From Agitococcus sp. (GTDB taxonomy: Bacteria; Pseudomonadota; Gammaproteobacteria; Pseudomonadales; Moraxellaceae), in assembly GCA_030646715.1 (NCBI GenBank), contig JAUSLJ010000011.1, positions 83,789-147,788 on the forward strand: a DNA stretch of 64,000 nucleotides, read 5' to 3'. The translations under genes were made by a program, and so were the position numbers. The notes below the pieces were generated by a model. The model was given only the letters and a program-made list of their open reading frames with translations. It was not told where the DNA came from and did not search any database. Below, in pieces: positions 17,552 through 26,789 of this stretch; the stretch's first letter is position 1; each line of letters opens with the position of its first letter.

Positions 17552-18142
17552 ATGACAACTCGTTTAAACCCACAAACATTGGCACAGCTATTTACCGAAG
17601 CCCGTACGTTTTCGGCTTGGCAAGATAAAGCTGTCACGCCCGAATTGATTCAAGAAATGTATGAGTTAACAAAATTTGCACCGACTTCGGTCAATGGTTC
17701 GCCAGCACGCTTTATATTTGTCACCAGCCCTGAAGCCAAAGCCAAACTTAAACCTGCGCTCGCCGAAGGCAATATTGACAAAACTATGACAGCCCCTGTT
17801 ACCGTCATTGTCGCTGCTGACCATAGCTTCTACGAGCATTTACCGCAGTTGTTCCCCCAAGCCGATGCTAAGTCATGGTTTGTTGGTAATCAGGCTTTAA
17901 TTGATGCTACCGCGTTTAGAAATAGCTCTTTACAGGGGGGGTATTTGATTATGGCTGCACGAGCGTTGGGTTTAGACGCAGGCGCAATGTCGGGCTTTGA
18001 TAATGCCGCCGTTGATGCCGCATTTTTTGCAGGCACTAATACGCGCTCGAATTTTTTAATTAATTTAGGTTATGGTGATGTCAACAAACTACATCCGCGT
18101 AATCCACGTTTAAGTTTTGACCAAGCTGCACAAATTTTGTAA
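17552..18142 (+). CDS. rutE: RutE/HadB-type nitroreductase family reductase
   Basis: Flavin reductase closely resembling E. coli RutE, which reduces malonic semialdehyde to 3-hydroxypropionate in pyrimidine catabolism. The 196-residue length and the blocks [59 protein letters not shown] and NLGYGD match the family along its whole length. No other rut gene is nearby, so it may be a general aldehyde, quinone or nitro reductase; the symbol reflects similarity only. GGAG precedes the ATG. Confidence 0.85.
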   Translation: MTTRLNPQTLAQLFTEARTFSAWQDKAVTPELIQEMYELTKFAPTSVNGSPARFIFVTSPEAKAKLKPALAEGNIDKTMTAPVTVIVAADHSFYEHLPQLFPQADAKSWFVGNQALIDATAFRNSSLQGGYLIMAARALGLDAGAMSGFDNAAVDAAFFAGTNTRSNFLINLGYGDVNKLHPRNPRLSFDQAAQIL

Positions 18143-18250
18143 CGACTAATGAGGCAGGGGCAGGAGAAACATCCCCCCAAAGACATTGACAAGCCTTGAA
18201 ATGCCTTTAGGATGATACAACTATATACGCATCATCCTAGAGTTTTCACC

Positions 18251-19549
18251 ATGAGCGACAATAAAAAATCCCACGCCAGTACGCCAACCAAACGCTTTAT
18301 GCGTCTCGCGGGGATGACTGCCAGTATTACGGGCAAAGTCATGAGTAACTCCATGAAAAGTCTGGTTGGCTCTGCCGAACAAAAAGCTGAAGCGCGTAGT
18401 GATATGTATCACGAGATTGGTAAACAAATTGCCAATACACTGGGAGAAATGAAAGGCGCGGTGATGAAAGTTGGGCAGATCGCGTCACAATATCAAGATA
18501 TTTTTCCGCCTGAAATTGCCGCGGCTATGAGCAAATTGCAAAAAGAAGCCCCGCCGATGCCGTTTAATATCATTGAACAGCAAATCATTCGTGAATTGGG
18601 TGTAAAACCACACGAAAAATTTTTAGAATTTGAAGAAAAACCTTTCGCTGCCGCTTCTATTGGTCAAGTTCACCGCGCCAAATTACCAACAGGTGAAGAT
18701 GTCATCGTCAAAGTTCAATACCCGGGTGTTGAAGAATGTTGTGAGTCGGATTTAAAACATTTACGCATGGCCTTAAAACTGGCGGGCGTGATTAAAATTA
18801 ATAAAGAACTGCAAGAAAAACTCTTTGATGAAATTCGTGTCTCGCTCCATGCCGAATTAGATTATTTACAAGAAGCGGCAAACTTGGTTGAGTTTCGCCA
18901 GTTTCACGCTAAAGATGACAAAGTCATTATTCCGCAAGTGTTTAGCGAATACTCCAGTAAGCGTGTTTTGACTTTGAGCTATGAAGGCGGCGACGGCATT
19001 GCCGATACCAAGCACTACCCAGCTGCAATACGTAATGAAATTGGCGAGCGTTTATTTCATGTGTTGTGTGAGCAGATGTATCACCTGCAAGCCTTACACT
19101 GTGACTCTCACCCTGGAAACTTTGCTTTTCGACCTGATGGCAGTTTAGTGATTTATGACTTTGGCTGCGTTAAACGCTTAAACCCTTTATTAGTAGGCGA
19201 AATGAAACGTTTGGTCAAAGCCGCATTAGCCAATGACTACGCCACAGTTGAGTCTGCTCTGCGTGATTTAGGTATCCGTACCCAAATTGGCGAAGTACCA
19301 CCTGAATACTATTTAGAATGGATTGCCATTTTACTCGCGCCCTTACAAGATAAAACCTTTGATTTTGGCCATAGCCAAGTACATGAGCAGGTTTTAAAGC
19401 AAATTAAATCACTGATGAAATATTGGGATAGCTTTCAACCCAGTGCCGAAACGATGATGGTTAATCGCGCGATTGGTGGCCACTACTGGAACTTTGTTAA
19501 TTTAGGCGTACACCTGAATTTGCATAAGCCATTAATGACGTATTTATAA
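18251..19549 (+). CDS. ABC1/UbiB-family atypical kinase
   Basis: Second UbiB-family protein of the window. The 432 residues contain the KxGQ signature in VMKVGQIASQY, the Ala-rich loop AAASIGQVHRAKLPTGE with VIVKVQYPG, the catalytic loop HCDSHPGNF and the metal triplet DFG in VIYDFGCVKRL. Unlike UbiB at 5294 it has no C-terminal membrane anchors and keeps DFG. It is closer to AarF-domain proteins outside the ubi operon; the substrate is unknown. The start is the ATG at 18251, because the upstream TTG/ATG extension from 18212 lacks family similarity. Confidence 0.88.
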   Translation: MSDNKKSHASTPTKRFMRLAGMTASITGKVMSNSMKSLVGSAEQKAEARSDMYHEIGKQIANTLGEMKGAVMKVGQIASQYQDIFPPEIAAAMSKLQKEAPPMPFNIIEQQIIRELGVKPHEKFLEFEEKPFAAASIGQVHRAKLPTGEDVIVKVQYPGVEECCESDLKHLRMALKLAGVIKINKELQEKLFDEIRVSLHAELDYLQEAANLVEFRQFHAKDDKVIIPQVFSEYSSKRVLTLSYEGGDGIADTKHYPAAIRNEIGERLFHVLCEQMYHLQALHCDSHPGNFAFRPDGSLVIYDFGCVKRLNPLLVGEMKRLVKAALANDYATVESALRDLGIRTQIGEVPPEYYLEWIAILLAPLQDKTFDFGHSQVHEQVLKQIKSLMKYWDSFQPSAETMMVNRAIGGHYWNFVNLGVHLNLHKPLMTYL

Positions 19550-19599
19550 CACTGACAATTAACATTTTGCTGACTACACTCAATTTAAGGCGACATTTA

Positions 19600-19696
19600 A
19601 GACTTACGCGGTTATCGCTTTTTTGCTCACTAAACAATCGTTTCCAACGATTTTTAGTTCACAAAACGCGCTAATTTCGATGGAATGCGTAAGTCC
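19600..19696. repeat. GGACTTACGC element, full copy A
   Basis: A 97-base element bounded by gacttacgc and gcgtaagtcc, containing a central hairpin (CTAAACAATCGTTTCC with its near complement). In reverse orientation it aligns with the copies at 30338 and 40132. It ends 31 bases before the start of the 2-oxoacid dehydrogenase E1 alpha gene, so it lies in the promoter or leader of that operon. Confidence 0.8.
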
Positions 19697-19726
19697 TGTG
19701 TCTTATCTTGCATTAAGGAGTCAGCA

Positions 19727-20800
19727 ATGGCTTTTCTCCGCGAGCAAACCCTCAGTTATCCTATCCATCAATTACTTAGCCCTGAAGGACAACTCAGTGG
19801 CGAAACCCCGATTAGCTTACAACAAGCCGAACTATGGCAACGCGCCTATCGCCATTTATGGCTGACACGTTTATTTGACCAGCGTGCTGTCGCATTGCAA
19901 CGCACAGGACAATTGGGGACTTATGCCAGTTGCTTAGGCCAAGAAGCCATTAGTACGGCTATTGGCTTTAGCTTACAGCCCAATGATGTCTTTGTGCCCT
20001 ATTACCGCGATCAAGCGGCACAAATGCTGCGCGGCACGTCGATGAGCTCTATATTGCAATTTTGGGGTGGTGATGAATGGGGCTCACATCATACCTCTAT
20101 TCATGATTTACCCGCCTGTATTCCCATCGCCACCCAAGTCACGCACGCCGCAGGTGTCGCTACCGCACTAAAACTGCGTCATCAAAAACAAGCCGTGCTG
20201 ACCACCTGTGGTGATGGAGCCAGTTCACGTGGTGATTTTTATGAAGCCTTAAATTTAGCTGGCGTTTGGCATTTACCATTAGTGGTGGTCATTAACAATA
20301 ACCAATGGGCGATTTCTGTCCCCCTAAGTCAACAAACTGCCACCGCCACCCTCGCACAAAAAGCCCTTGCCGCAGGGGTTATGAGCGTTCGTGTTGATGG
20401 CAATGATTTTTTTGCCCTGATGGCGGTTTTAGACGAAGCCTTAGAACGCGCTCGTCACGGTAAAGGCACGACACTGATTGAAGCGGTCACCTACCGTTTA
20501 TGTGACCACACCACCGCCGACGACATGAGTCGTTATGCCGACCATGCCAGCCGCGAACAAGCACAACAAACTGAACCATTAATTCGTTTTCGTCGCTTAC
20601 TCGAACAAAAATTAATGTGGAATGACCAGCAACAACAAGCAATGGAGATTGCACTATTGGCGCAAATCGGTAGCGAAGTAGATCGCTATTTATCGCTACC
20701 ACCCGCCAATCCTGCGGATATGTTTGATTATCTTTATGCGGAACTACCTGAGGACTTAGCCCAACAAAAAGCAGAGTTTTTGCAAAAATTTGGAACCTAA
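19727..20800 (+). CDS. pdhA: 2-oxoacid dehydrogenase E1 component, alpha subunit
   Basis: Thiamine-diphosphate enzyme subunit that decarboxylates a 2-oxoacid. The 357-residue protein has the TPP motif GDGASSRGDFYEALNLA through INNNQWAIS, and the phosphorylation-loop region YRLCDHTTADD. The heterodimeric alpha/beta type fits pyruvate or branched-chain 2-oxoacid dehydrogenases; the two cannot be separated from sequence here. The start is the ATG at 19727 with AAGGAG in front, not the upstream in-frame codon at 19685, which lies inside the repeat. Genes for E1 beta and E2 follow. Confidence 0.88.
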   Translation: MAFLREQTLSYPIHQLLSPEGQLSGETPISLQQAELWQRAYRHLWLTRLFDQRAVALQRTGQLGTYASCLGQEAISTAIGFSLQPNDVFVPYYRDQAAQMLRGTSMSSILQFWGGDEWGSHHTSIHDLPACIPIATQVTHAAGVATALKLRHQKQAVLTTCGDGASSRGDFYEALNLAGVWHLPLVVVINNNQWAISVPLSQQTATATLAQKALAAGVMSVRVDGNDFFALMAVLDEALERARHGKGTTLIEAVTYRLCDHTTADDMSRYADHASREQAQQTEPLIRFRRLLEQKLMWNDQQQQAMEIALLAQIGSEVDRYLSLPPANPADMFDYLYAELPEDLAQQKAEFLQKFGT

Positions 20801-20804
20801 TATC

Positions 20805-21785
20805 ATGCAACTGAATCTAGTCGAAGCGGTTGATTTAGCCCTTGCGCGAGCACTAACTGAAGATGAGCGCGTCATTATTTTGGGTGAAGATGTCGGGCGC
20901 AATGGCGGTGTCTTTCGCGCAACAGTGGGTTTACGTGAGCGTTTTGGTGCGCGTCGTGTTTTAGATACGCCATTGGCAGAAACATTGATTGCAGGTATTG
21001 CCGTGGGCATGAGTAGCCAAGGCTTACGTCCTGTGGCCGAGATTCAATTCTTTGGTTTTATTTATGCCGCTTTAGAGCACTTAATTTCTCATGCTGCACG
21101 TTTTCGTAATCGCACAAGGGGTCGTTTATCTTGCCCGCTGACCTTACGTGTTCCCTTTGGCGGTGGCATTCACGCGCCTGAACATCACTCCGAAAGTACC
21201 GAAGCGATTCTTTGCCATATTGCAGGTTTAAAAGTGGTGGCTTTATCGTCGCCCCGTACGGCTTATGGCTTATTACTCGCGGCGATTCGTGACCCTGACC
21301 CCGTAATTGTCTTAGAGCCTGAGCGTATTTATCGAAGTTTTAAAGAAGATGTGCTTGATGATGGCGAAGCAATTGCTTTAGGGCAGTGTTTAATATGGCG
21401 TAATGGCACGGATATTACGTTAATTAGTTGGGGGGCGTTGGTACAAGACTGCCTGATGGCTGCCGATGAATTAGCTCAACAAGGCATCAGTGCCGAAGTT
21501 ATAGACGTTGCCAGCCTAAAACCCTTAGATATAACAACAATAATACGTTCCGTTAGCCTAACTGGACGCTGTGTGATTGTGCAAGAAGCGTTAAAATCAG
21601 GTGGTTTAGGCAGTGAAATCGCTGCACGTTTAGCCGATAAAGCCTTTTATGCCCTTCGTGCACCGATTAAAATTGTTAGCCCACCCGATGTTATTGTGCC
21701 GTATTTTCGTTTAGAACAAGCGTATTTGCCCCAAATTAGCGATATTGTCGCCGCTTGTCAGCACATCGTTGGGAGCGGGCAATGA
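20805..21785 (+). CDS. pdhB: 2-oxoacid dehydrogenase E1 component, beta subunit
   Basis: Beta subunit of the E1 heterotetramer. The 326-residue protein has GEDVGRNGGVFRAT, LDTPLAETLIAGIAVGM, EIQFFGFIYAALEHLISHAA and the C-terminal transketolase-type domain starting near EVIDVASLKPLD. It starts four bases after the alpha subunit stop, and its own stop overlaps the E2 start by four bases (ATGA). The translational coupling fits the fixed stoichiometry of the complex. Confidence 0.9.
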   Translation: MQLNLVEAVDLALARALTEDERVIILGEDVGRNGGVFRATVGLRERFGARRVLDTPLAETLIAGIAVGMSSQGLRPVAEIQFFGFIYAALEHLISHAARFRNRTRGRLSCPLTLRVPFGGGIHAPEHHSESTEAILCHIAGLKVVALSSPRTAYGLLLAAIRDPDPVIVLEPERIYRSFKEDVLDDGEAIALGQCLIWRNGTDITLISWGALVQDCLMAADELAQQGISAEVIDVASLKPLDITTIIRSVSLTGRCVIVQEALKSGGLGSEIAARLADKAFYALRAPIKIVSPPDVIVPYFRLEQAYLPQISDIVAACQHIVGSGQ

Positions 21786-22855
21786 AAACCTTCACTTTAC
21801 CCGACTTAGGCGAAGGCTTACACGATGCCACGATTGTTGAATGGTATGCACAAAAAAACAGTCGATTAAAACAAGGCGACCGTCTCTTAGCCGTTGAAAC
21901 TGCCAAAGCCATTGTTGAAATTCCCGCACCTGAAAACTTAGTTATTCATGAATTATTAGTACCCATTAATACCGTTGCCCAAGTAGGTGTGCCGTTAATC
22001 CATTATCACTCCGATTCGGACAGCAAAGCACCAGCCGTATTAGCTAGTAATAACAGCAGTGTCAGCGTCGTTGGTACATTGGTAGAAGCATCTCTCAAGA
22101 AAAACGACCGTTTATTTATCCGTGGTCAAGACCGATTCAGTAAGGACGAATTAAGACAAAGTGAGTTAGCACTACATACTATTCATCGCCCCATAACTCA
22201 TACGTCTGATAAGCAACAAGAAACCAGCCAAATACTCACCTTGTCAGGCGCACGATTAACGATGACACAACAACTCAGCCAAGCGCATCAACAAGTTGCG
22301 CTCGTAACACTGTTTGATGAAGTCCAAATAAAGTGGCGGAAAAAAACTCGTCCTCTGCCGCGTCTGATTCGTGCCTTATGTGCAGGTTGTATCGCTGAAC
22401 CGAAACTTAACTCGTGGTTTGAGACGGATAAACTGGTTATTCACAAAGATATAAATATCGGTATTGCTATCAATACGCCTCACGGATTACTTGTCCCAGT
22501 CTTAAATCATGCTCAGAGTATGACCTTAGATGAGATTGCCATTGAGGTGAAAAAACTACAAATAGACGCTCAAGAACGACGCCTACCGCCTTCTACGCTA
22601 CAAGGCGCAACGATTAGCTTATCCAACTTTGGCATGATGGCAGGACGCTTTGCCACGCCAATGGTAGTACCTCCGCAAGTTGCTATTTTAGGTGTCGGAC
22701 GCATTGAAGCACGGTATTGGTTAAATAAACGTGGCAAGGTAAAACAAAGCCAAGTGATTCCTTTGTCATTAAGTTTTGACCATCGGGTCTTGACTGGTGG
22801 TGAAGCGGCCTTATTTTTAGCGGCGGTGATGATCGACTTAGCTTTAAAAGAATAG
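21782..22855 (+). CDS. pdhC: Dihydrolipoamide acyltransferase (E2) of 2-oxoacid dehydrogenase
   Basis: E2 core with an N-terminal lipoyl domain (about 1-78) whose lipoylated Lys42 lies in VETAKAIVEI, and a C-terminal catalytic domain from about residue 155 (LSGARLTMTQQL) to the end, with SFDHRVLTGGEA near the C-terminus. The catalytic His is kept, but the usual HxxxDG aspartate is Thr. The middle (about 85-150) lacks a recognisable E3-binding domain. At 357 residues it is shorter than typical E2s. The ATG at 21782 overlaps the E1 beta stop. No E3 gene follows. Confidence 0.88.
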   Translation: MKTFTLPDLGEGLHDATIVEWYAQKNSRLKQGDRLLAVETAKAIVEIPAPENLVIHELLVPINTVAQVGVPLIHYHSDSDSKAPAVLASNNSSVSVVGTLVEASLKKNDRLFIRGQDRFSKDELRQSELALHTIHRPITHTSDKQQETSQILTLSGARLTMTQQLSQAHQQVALVTLFDEVQIKWRKKTRPLPRLIRALCAGCIAEPKLNSWFETDKLVIHKDINIGIAINTPHGLLVPVLNHAQSMTLDEIAIEVKKLQIDAQERRLPPSTLQGATISLSNFGMMAGRFATPMVVPPQVAILGVGRIEARYWLNKRGKVKQSQVIPLSLSFDHRVLTGGEAALFLAAVMIDLALKE

Positions 22856-22863
22856 CTGATTGA

Positions 22864-22916
22864 CCCGCTCGTGGTGAGCCCGTCGAAGCACACCCCCCCT
22901 TCGACAGGGCGAACGG
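22864..22916. repeat. REP-like element (CGCTCGTGGTGAGC type)
   Basis: The stretch begins cccgctcgtggtgagcccg and ends ccttcgacagggcgaacgg, forming an imperfect palindrome just after the E2 gene. A related half copy is at 52360-52385. Sequences of this kind are common intergenic palindromes in environmental proteobacteria. Confidence 0.55.
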
Positions 22917-22930
22917 ATTACAGTCAAAAA

Positions 22931-22961
22931 AATAAGGGCAACCGATGTGGCTGCCCTTATT
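22931..22961. terminator. Bidirectional terminator between pdhC and FHA gene
   Basis: aataagggca and tgcccttatt form a perfect 10-base stem with an 11-base loop; runs of A before it and T after it give U tracts in both directions. It separates the convergent E2 and FHA genes. Confidence 0.8.
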
Positions 22962-22998
22962 TAGATAATACTTTTTCTACAAAAAAGCATTTGCCTCA

Positions 22999-23922
22999 TT
23001 ACGTCAAAGCATAAACCGCCAACATAGCAATAATAATCAATACCACAATCACCATAATGCCCATACCATTTTTGGCATCTCCTGCGGAAGGTACTGATGC
23101 AGATTCACTTACAGACGAACTGACAGGTGCAGGCTTAGGCGCAGGAGCAGGTGAGTGCTGTGGCGCATGATGGCCGCTTGCTGGCGCAGGTGATGGATTT
23201 TTAGGTACTGGTTTTGGCGCAGGCACGTTAACAACAGGACGGAACTGTGTACGCTCTGCCTCCTCTTCAAAGTCAGAGTGCGCAGCAGTTTCAACAGGGC
23301 CAACGACTTTAAATACCATGGCATCAAACTTAACTTCATCGCCATTTTGTAAAGCGACTTCGTCATGTTTCTTGCCATTCACCCAAGAGCCATTGGAAGA
23401 ACCTAAGTCCTTAACCCACAATTGACCCGCACGAACCGAAAATTCGGCATGACGACGAGAAACGTGTGCGCCACCGACGACAATTTCACAATGTGGATCA
23501 CGGCCAATGACGTTTGTACCTTCAATTGGGAACATACGCCCCGAAATAACACCCGTCATGGCTTTGACTTGCCACAGCGGAGGCGGTTTGGGCATATCGC
23601 GTTTAATGGCTTGTGGCGGCGGCTCAGGAGGGGCTTTTGTCGGGTCAATAATTTGCAATTCAACCAAATGCAAACGAATGATGTCGCCGACTTTGATTTC
23701 TGTGCGCTTAGAAACAGGCTGACCGTTTAAAAACGTGCCATTGACGCTGCCCGTATCACGGAGAAAAAGCTTACCATCTTCCTGTTGAAGCTCAGCATGA
23801 AAGACGCTGACTCCTTCATCATTAATCACGAGGTTATTGGTTTTATCGCGACCAATAGTCAAACGAGGATCCACCAACCAAAAAGCAGGCTGACGACGAT
23901 CAACAAACTGTAACTTCAACAT
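22999..23922 (-). CDS. Membrane-anchored protein with two FHA domains
   Basis: A 307-residue protein with two forkhead-associated phosphothreonine-binding domains. The first (about 1-85) has LTIGRDKTNNLVINDEGVS and GSVNGTFLNG; the second (about 110-205) has NVIGRDPHCEIVVGGAHVSR and DLGSSNGSWVNG, so both keep the GR, SxxH and NG core residues. A Pro/Ala-rich linker (about 225-280) leads to one C-terminal membrane helix, placing the FHA domains in the cytoplasm. It starts 15 bases after gspD on the same strand, so it belongs to the gsp operon. I see no Ser/Thr kinase of the Hanks type in the window. Confidence 0.85.
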   Translation of the reverse strand: MLKLQFVDRRQPAFWLVDPRLTIGRDKTNNLVINDEGVSVFHAELQQEDGKLFLRDTGSVNGTFLNGQPVSKRTEIKVGDIIRLHLVELQIIDPTKAPPEPPPQAIKRDMPKPPPLWQVKAMTGVISGRMFPIEGTNVIGRDPHCEIVVGGAHVSRRHAEFSVRAGQLWVKDLGSSNGSWVNGKKHDEVALQNGDEVKFDAMVFKVVGPVETAAHSDFEEEAERTQFRPVVNVPAPKPVPKNPSPAPASGHHAPQHSPAPAPKPAPVSSSVSESASVPSAGDAKNGMGIMVIVVLIIIAMLAVYALT

Positions 23923-23937
23923 GGCAATCTCTCTTCC

Positions 23938-25893
23938 CTATTTGTCTGTTTGTTTAGGTGCAATTTTAACAGCACCTTGATAAATCTCATTAATTTGCTC
24001 GGGTAGTCGGGTTAGCTGACCCTTAGCACTGACTTCAAATTGCAACATACGTGTTTGCTTATATTGCTGCGTGGCTAATGATGTGGCACTTTGGCCATCA
24101 CGCAGAATTAACGGTTGCAGAAACACTAATAAATTTCGTTTCGTTTTGCTATGGCTCTTTGAACGAAATAAGTGGCCTAGTACAGGTATTTTACTCAAAA
24201 GTGGGACTTCGCTCACAGATTGAGAGCTATCATCCTGAATTAAACCACCTAATACAATCGTTTGACCATCATCAGCCAAAATAGTCGTTTTAATTGACCG
24301 CTTGTTGGTAATTAAGTCAGCAGAGTTTACACCCGCTACGCTCGGGACAACAGAGGAAACCTCTTGTTCAACCTCTAATTTTACTGTACCGCCATCACCA
24401 ATATGCGGAATGACCTTTAAAGTGATACCCACATCCTTACGCTCAATGGTCGTAAACGGATTACTGGTGCCCGAACCCGAGCTACTGGTTGAGCCTGTAA
24501 TAAACGGCACGTTCTGACCAACGACAATTTTAGCCTCTTGATTGTCGATGGTCATAATACTGGGCGTTGACAGTAAATTGGCATTACTCATGGTACTTAA
24601 TGCTTGGATTAACGCACCATAAAAAGTTCGGTCGCCATTACTATTAGTTTCCGTTTTGCCAAAACCAAACGTTGCACCGTTAAGCCCTGAGACTAACTCA
24701 GGCTTATTTTGTGCGGCGGCCGCTGCAATCGTGGCAATACTTGTGCCTGCATTACCAAAGTTAATTAAACCCACGCCCTTTGTGGGGTCGCCCGCTGCCC
24801 ATTGCACGCCCAACTGATCGGCATTATCTCCTGATATTTCGACAATCGCGGCTTGAATCAACACTTGTGAGCGACGTTGATCTAACTGCTGTACGACCGA
24901 TTCTAATTCACGCATCAGCGCAGGGTCGGCTTTCATCACCAGTGCATTTTGGCTTTCATCGGCAATAAAGCTCACGCCACCTGCGGTGATTGCGGTTGAC
25001 GCGCCTGACGATGAACCCGTCGTGCTAGATGATTTAGAGGAGTCATTACTGACCAAGTTTTTTAGCACATCTGCAACTTGCTTGGCACTCGCGTGCTGTA
25101 AACGAATCACGCGTACACCTGACAAACGATCCGCCGCAGGTTTGTCTAGTTGGGCAACGACTTCGCGCACGCGTTTACGCGCCTTGACATCGCCCTTGAT
25201 TAATAAACGATTGCCTCGGTTATCGGCCACCAAACGAACACGCGCACCACGCATCTCTTTATTGGTGCTTGTTGATGTTAAAGTATCCAACATCGTCAAG
25301 ACATCATCCACACGCACTTCTTTGAGGTTGATGATTTCTAGCTCGTCACCCTCGCCCGTATCCAGTGATTTAATTAAATTTTCAATTTCGATAATATTAT
25401 TAGCATGATCAGAAATAACTAAAGCATTAGAGCCATTAATTGCCGCTAGGTGGGCAAATTGTGGTAACAACGGGCGAATGACGGGAACCAATTCATTGGC
25501 GTTGGTATTTTCTAGCAAGATAACCCGTGTCACTAAGGCTTCGCCCTTACCTTTACCGCGTAAATCAAAGGGCACGGCATTTTGCTTGGCATTGACATCA
25601 GGCACGAGTTTAATGGCATTACCCGCAGGGACAGCAGCAAAACCATTGACGCTTAACACGCCCAAAAACAATTCGTAAACCGCATCTGCCGTTAAGGGCT
25701 TGCTGGAAATAACGGTAATATTGCCTTTAACTCGTGGGTCAACAATAAAGTTTTTGCCCGTAATTTCAGAAACCTCTGACACTAAAGCCGAGATATCGGC
25801 TTCTTTTAAATTTACTTTCCATGTTTTAGCGTCAACAGGCGCACTCAGCGCGAGTAACAAAGAAAGGGCAATAAGTGATTGACGTGCTTTCAT
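23938..25893 (-). CDS. gspD: Type II secretion system secretin GspD
   Basis: Outer-membrane pore of the type II secretion system. A signal peptide (MKARQSLIALSLLLALS, cleavage near PVDA) precedes the N0 domain (WKVNLKEADISALVSEVSEI), N1-N3 repeats to about residue 330 with a Ser/Thr/Gly-rich loop, and the secretin domain with VGQNVPFITG and VPLLSKIPVLGHLF. The start is the ATG at 25893, one base after the gspC stop; an overlapping TTG at 25911 would add six residues and is less likely. The 651 residues are typical. Confidence 0.96.
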   Translation of the reverse strand: MKARQSLIALSLLLALSAPVDAKTWKVNLKEADISALVSEVSEITGKNFIVDPRVKGNITVISSKPLTADAVYELFLGVLSVNGFAAVPAGNAIKLVPDVNAKQNAVPFDLRGKGKGEALVTRVILLENTNANELVPVIRPLLPQFAHLAAINGSNALVISDHANNIIEIENLIKSLDTGEGDELEIINLKEVRVDDVLTMLDTLTSTSTNKEMRGARVRLVADNRGNRLLIKGDVKARKRVREVVAQLDKPAADRLSGVRVIRLQHASAKQVADVLKNLVSNDSSKSSSTTGSSSGASTAITAGGVSFIADESQNALVMKADPALMRELESVVQQLDQRRSQVLIQAAIVEISGDNADQLGVQWAAGDPTKGVGLINFGNAGTSIATIAAAAAQNKPELVSGLNGATFGFGKTETNSNGDRTFYGALIQALSTMSNANLLSTPSIMTIDNQEAKIVVGQNVPFITGSTSSSGSGTSNPFTTIERKDVGITLKVIPHIGDGGTVKLEVEQEVSSVVPSVAGVNSADLITNKRSIKTTILADDGQTIVLGGLIQDDSSQSVSEVPLLSKIPVLGHLFRSKSHSKTKRNLLVFLQPLILRDGQSATSLATQQYKQTRMLQFEVSAKGQLTRLPEQINEIYQGAVKIAPKQTDK

Positions 25894-25894
25894 G

Positions 25895-26758
25895 TTAGAA
25901 ATTTTGCTCAATAGTTAAAGTTTGACTACCGCGCTGAATATCGATGCGGGCATGACCAGTTTGTTGTACTTGTTGCAACAGGTCTTTATCCAATTGAGGG
26001 TTTCCCAATGGTTGACCATTTAATCGTAAAATTTTATCGCCTGCTTTTAAGCCTAAGCTCCGACGAAGATTAGCAGGAGCATTATCAGTAATTTCGTAAC
26101 CTTGGCCTTTTTTAGCCACTAAACCCATTTCCGATAAATAAGCATCAGGCTCAGAGCTTAAACGGCCAACGGCTTGGCTCAACATATCTCGCGCTTGCAA
26201 GCCTCGTTTATCTACTGCCGTAGCCATTGGCGAGGCTACTGGCGGGTCGCCACCTAACAAATTGGTTTTGACAAACCTTAATACTTCATCAATGCCGTTA
26301 CGCTGTAATAAAACACGATCCACATAGACGGCAGATAACGTTGCTCCGCCAGAAACTTGCTGTCCGACTTGATAAAGCTTACCAATCCCTTGCCCTTGTT
26401 CACTAATAATGGCACTGGATTGTTGCTGGTTAGTGCTGGCAAAAACACCGTCTAATTTCAGTTGTAACACCGTATCAGGCGCATTAGCAGCATCGCTGGC
26501 CGACACTGTCGTATTGACCTTAAAAATACTGAATGTGGCTAAACGACTGCCATCAACGGCGGCAACACTGTTGGTGACAGGCGCTAATGTTGGCTTTGCC
26601 AAATCAGCCCGATCTTGACCTGCCAACAGCCATAACAAACTCGCCATACGCCAACCAAAAAACAGCGTAGCCACCAACATCACTGTCCGAGCAATGTTGC
26701 GATTATGATGGGTGATCAGTGATAGCGATGGCAATTTCACGCGCTTTCCTACTTTCAT
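25895..26758 (-). CDS. gspC: Type II secretion system protein GspC
   Basis: Inner-membrane clamp that links the secretin to the inner-membrane platform. The 287-residue protein has one N-terminal membrane helix (about 22-48), a periplasmic homology region with repeated patterns such as LQLKLDGVFAS and AIISEQGQGIGKLYQVGQQV, and a C-terminal PDZ domain (RRSLGLKAGDKILRLNGQPL). The C-terminal PDZ, rather than a coiled coil, is the common arrangement. It is followed directly by gspD and preceded by gspN. Confidence 0.93.
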   Translation of the reverse strand: MKVGKRVKLPSLSLITHHNRNIARTVMLVATLFFGWRMASLLWLLAGQDRADLAKPTLAPVTNSVAAVDGSRLATFSIFKVNTTVSASDAANAPDTVLQLKLDGVFASTNQQQSSAIISEQGQGIGKLYQVGQQVSGGATLSAVYVDRVLLQRNGIDEVLRFVKTNLLGGDPPVASPMATAVDKRGLQARDMLSQAVGRLSSEPDAYLSEMGLVAKKGQGYEITDNAPANLRRSLGLKAGDKILRLNGQPLGNPQLDKDLLQQVQQTGHARIDIQRGSQTLTIEQNF

Positions 26759-26789
26759 TAAAGTGTTTAAATTAAGATTACGGCTGTTT

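Noticed and set aside
22864..22916. CRISPR-like repeat
   Set aside because: The palindromic repeats of this window are dispersed single copies, not regularly spaced direct repeats with spacers.
25894..25911. TTG start for gspD at 25911
   Set aside because: The ATG at 25893 follows the gspC stop directly and gives a standard signal peptide, so the overlapping TTG start is unnecessary.
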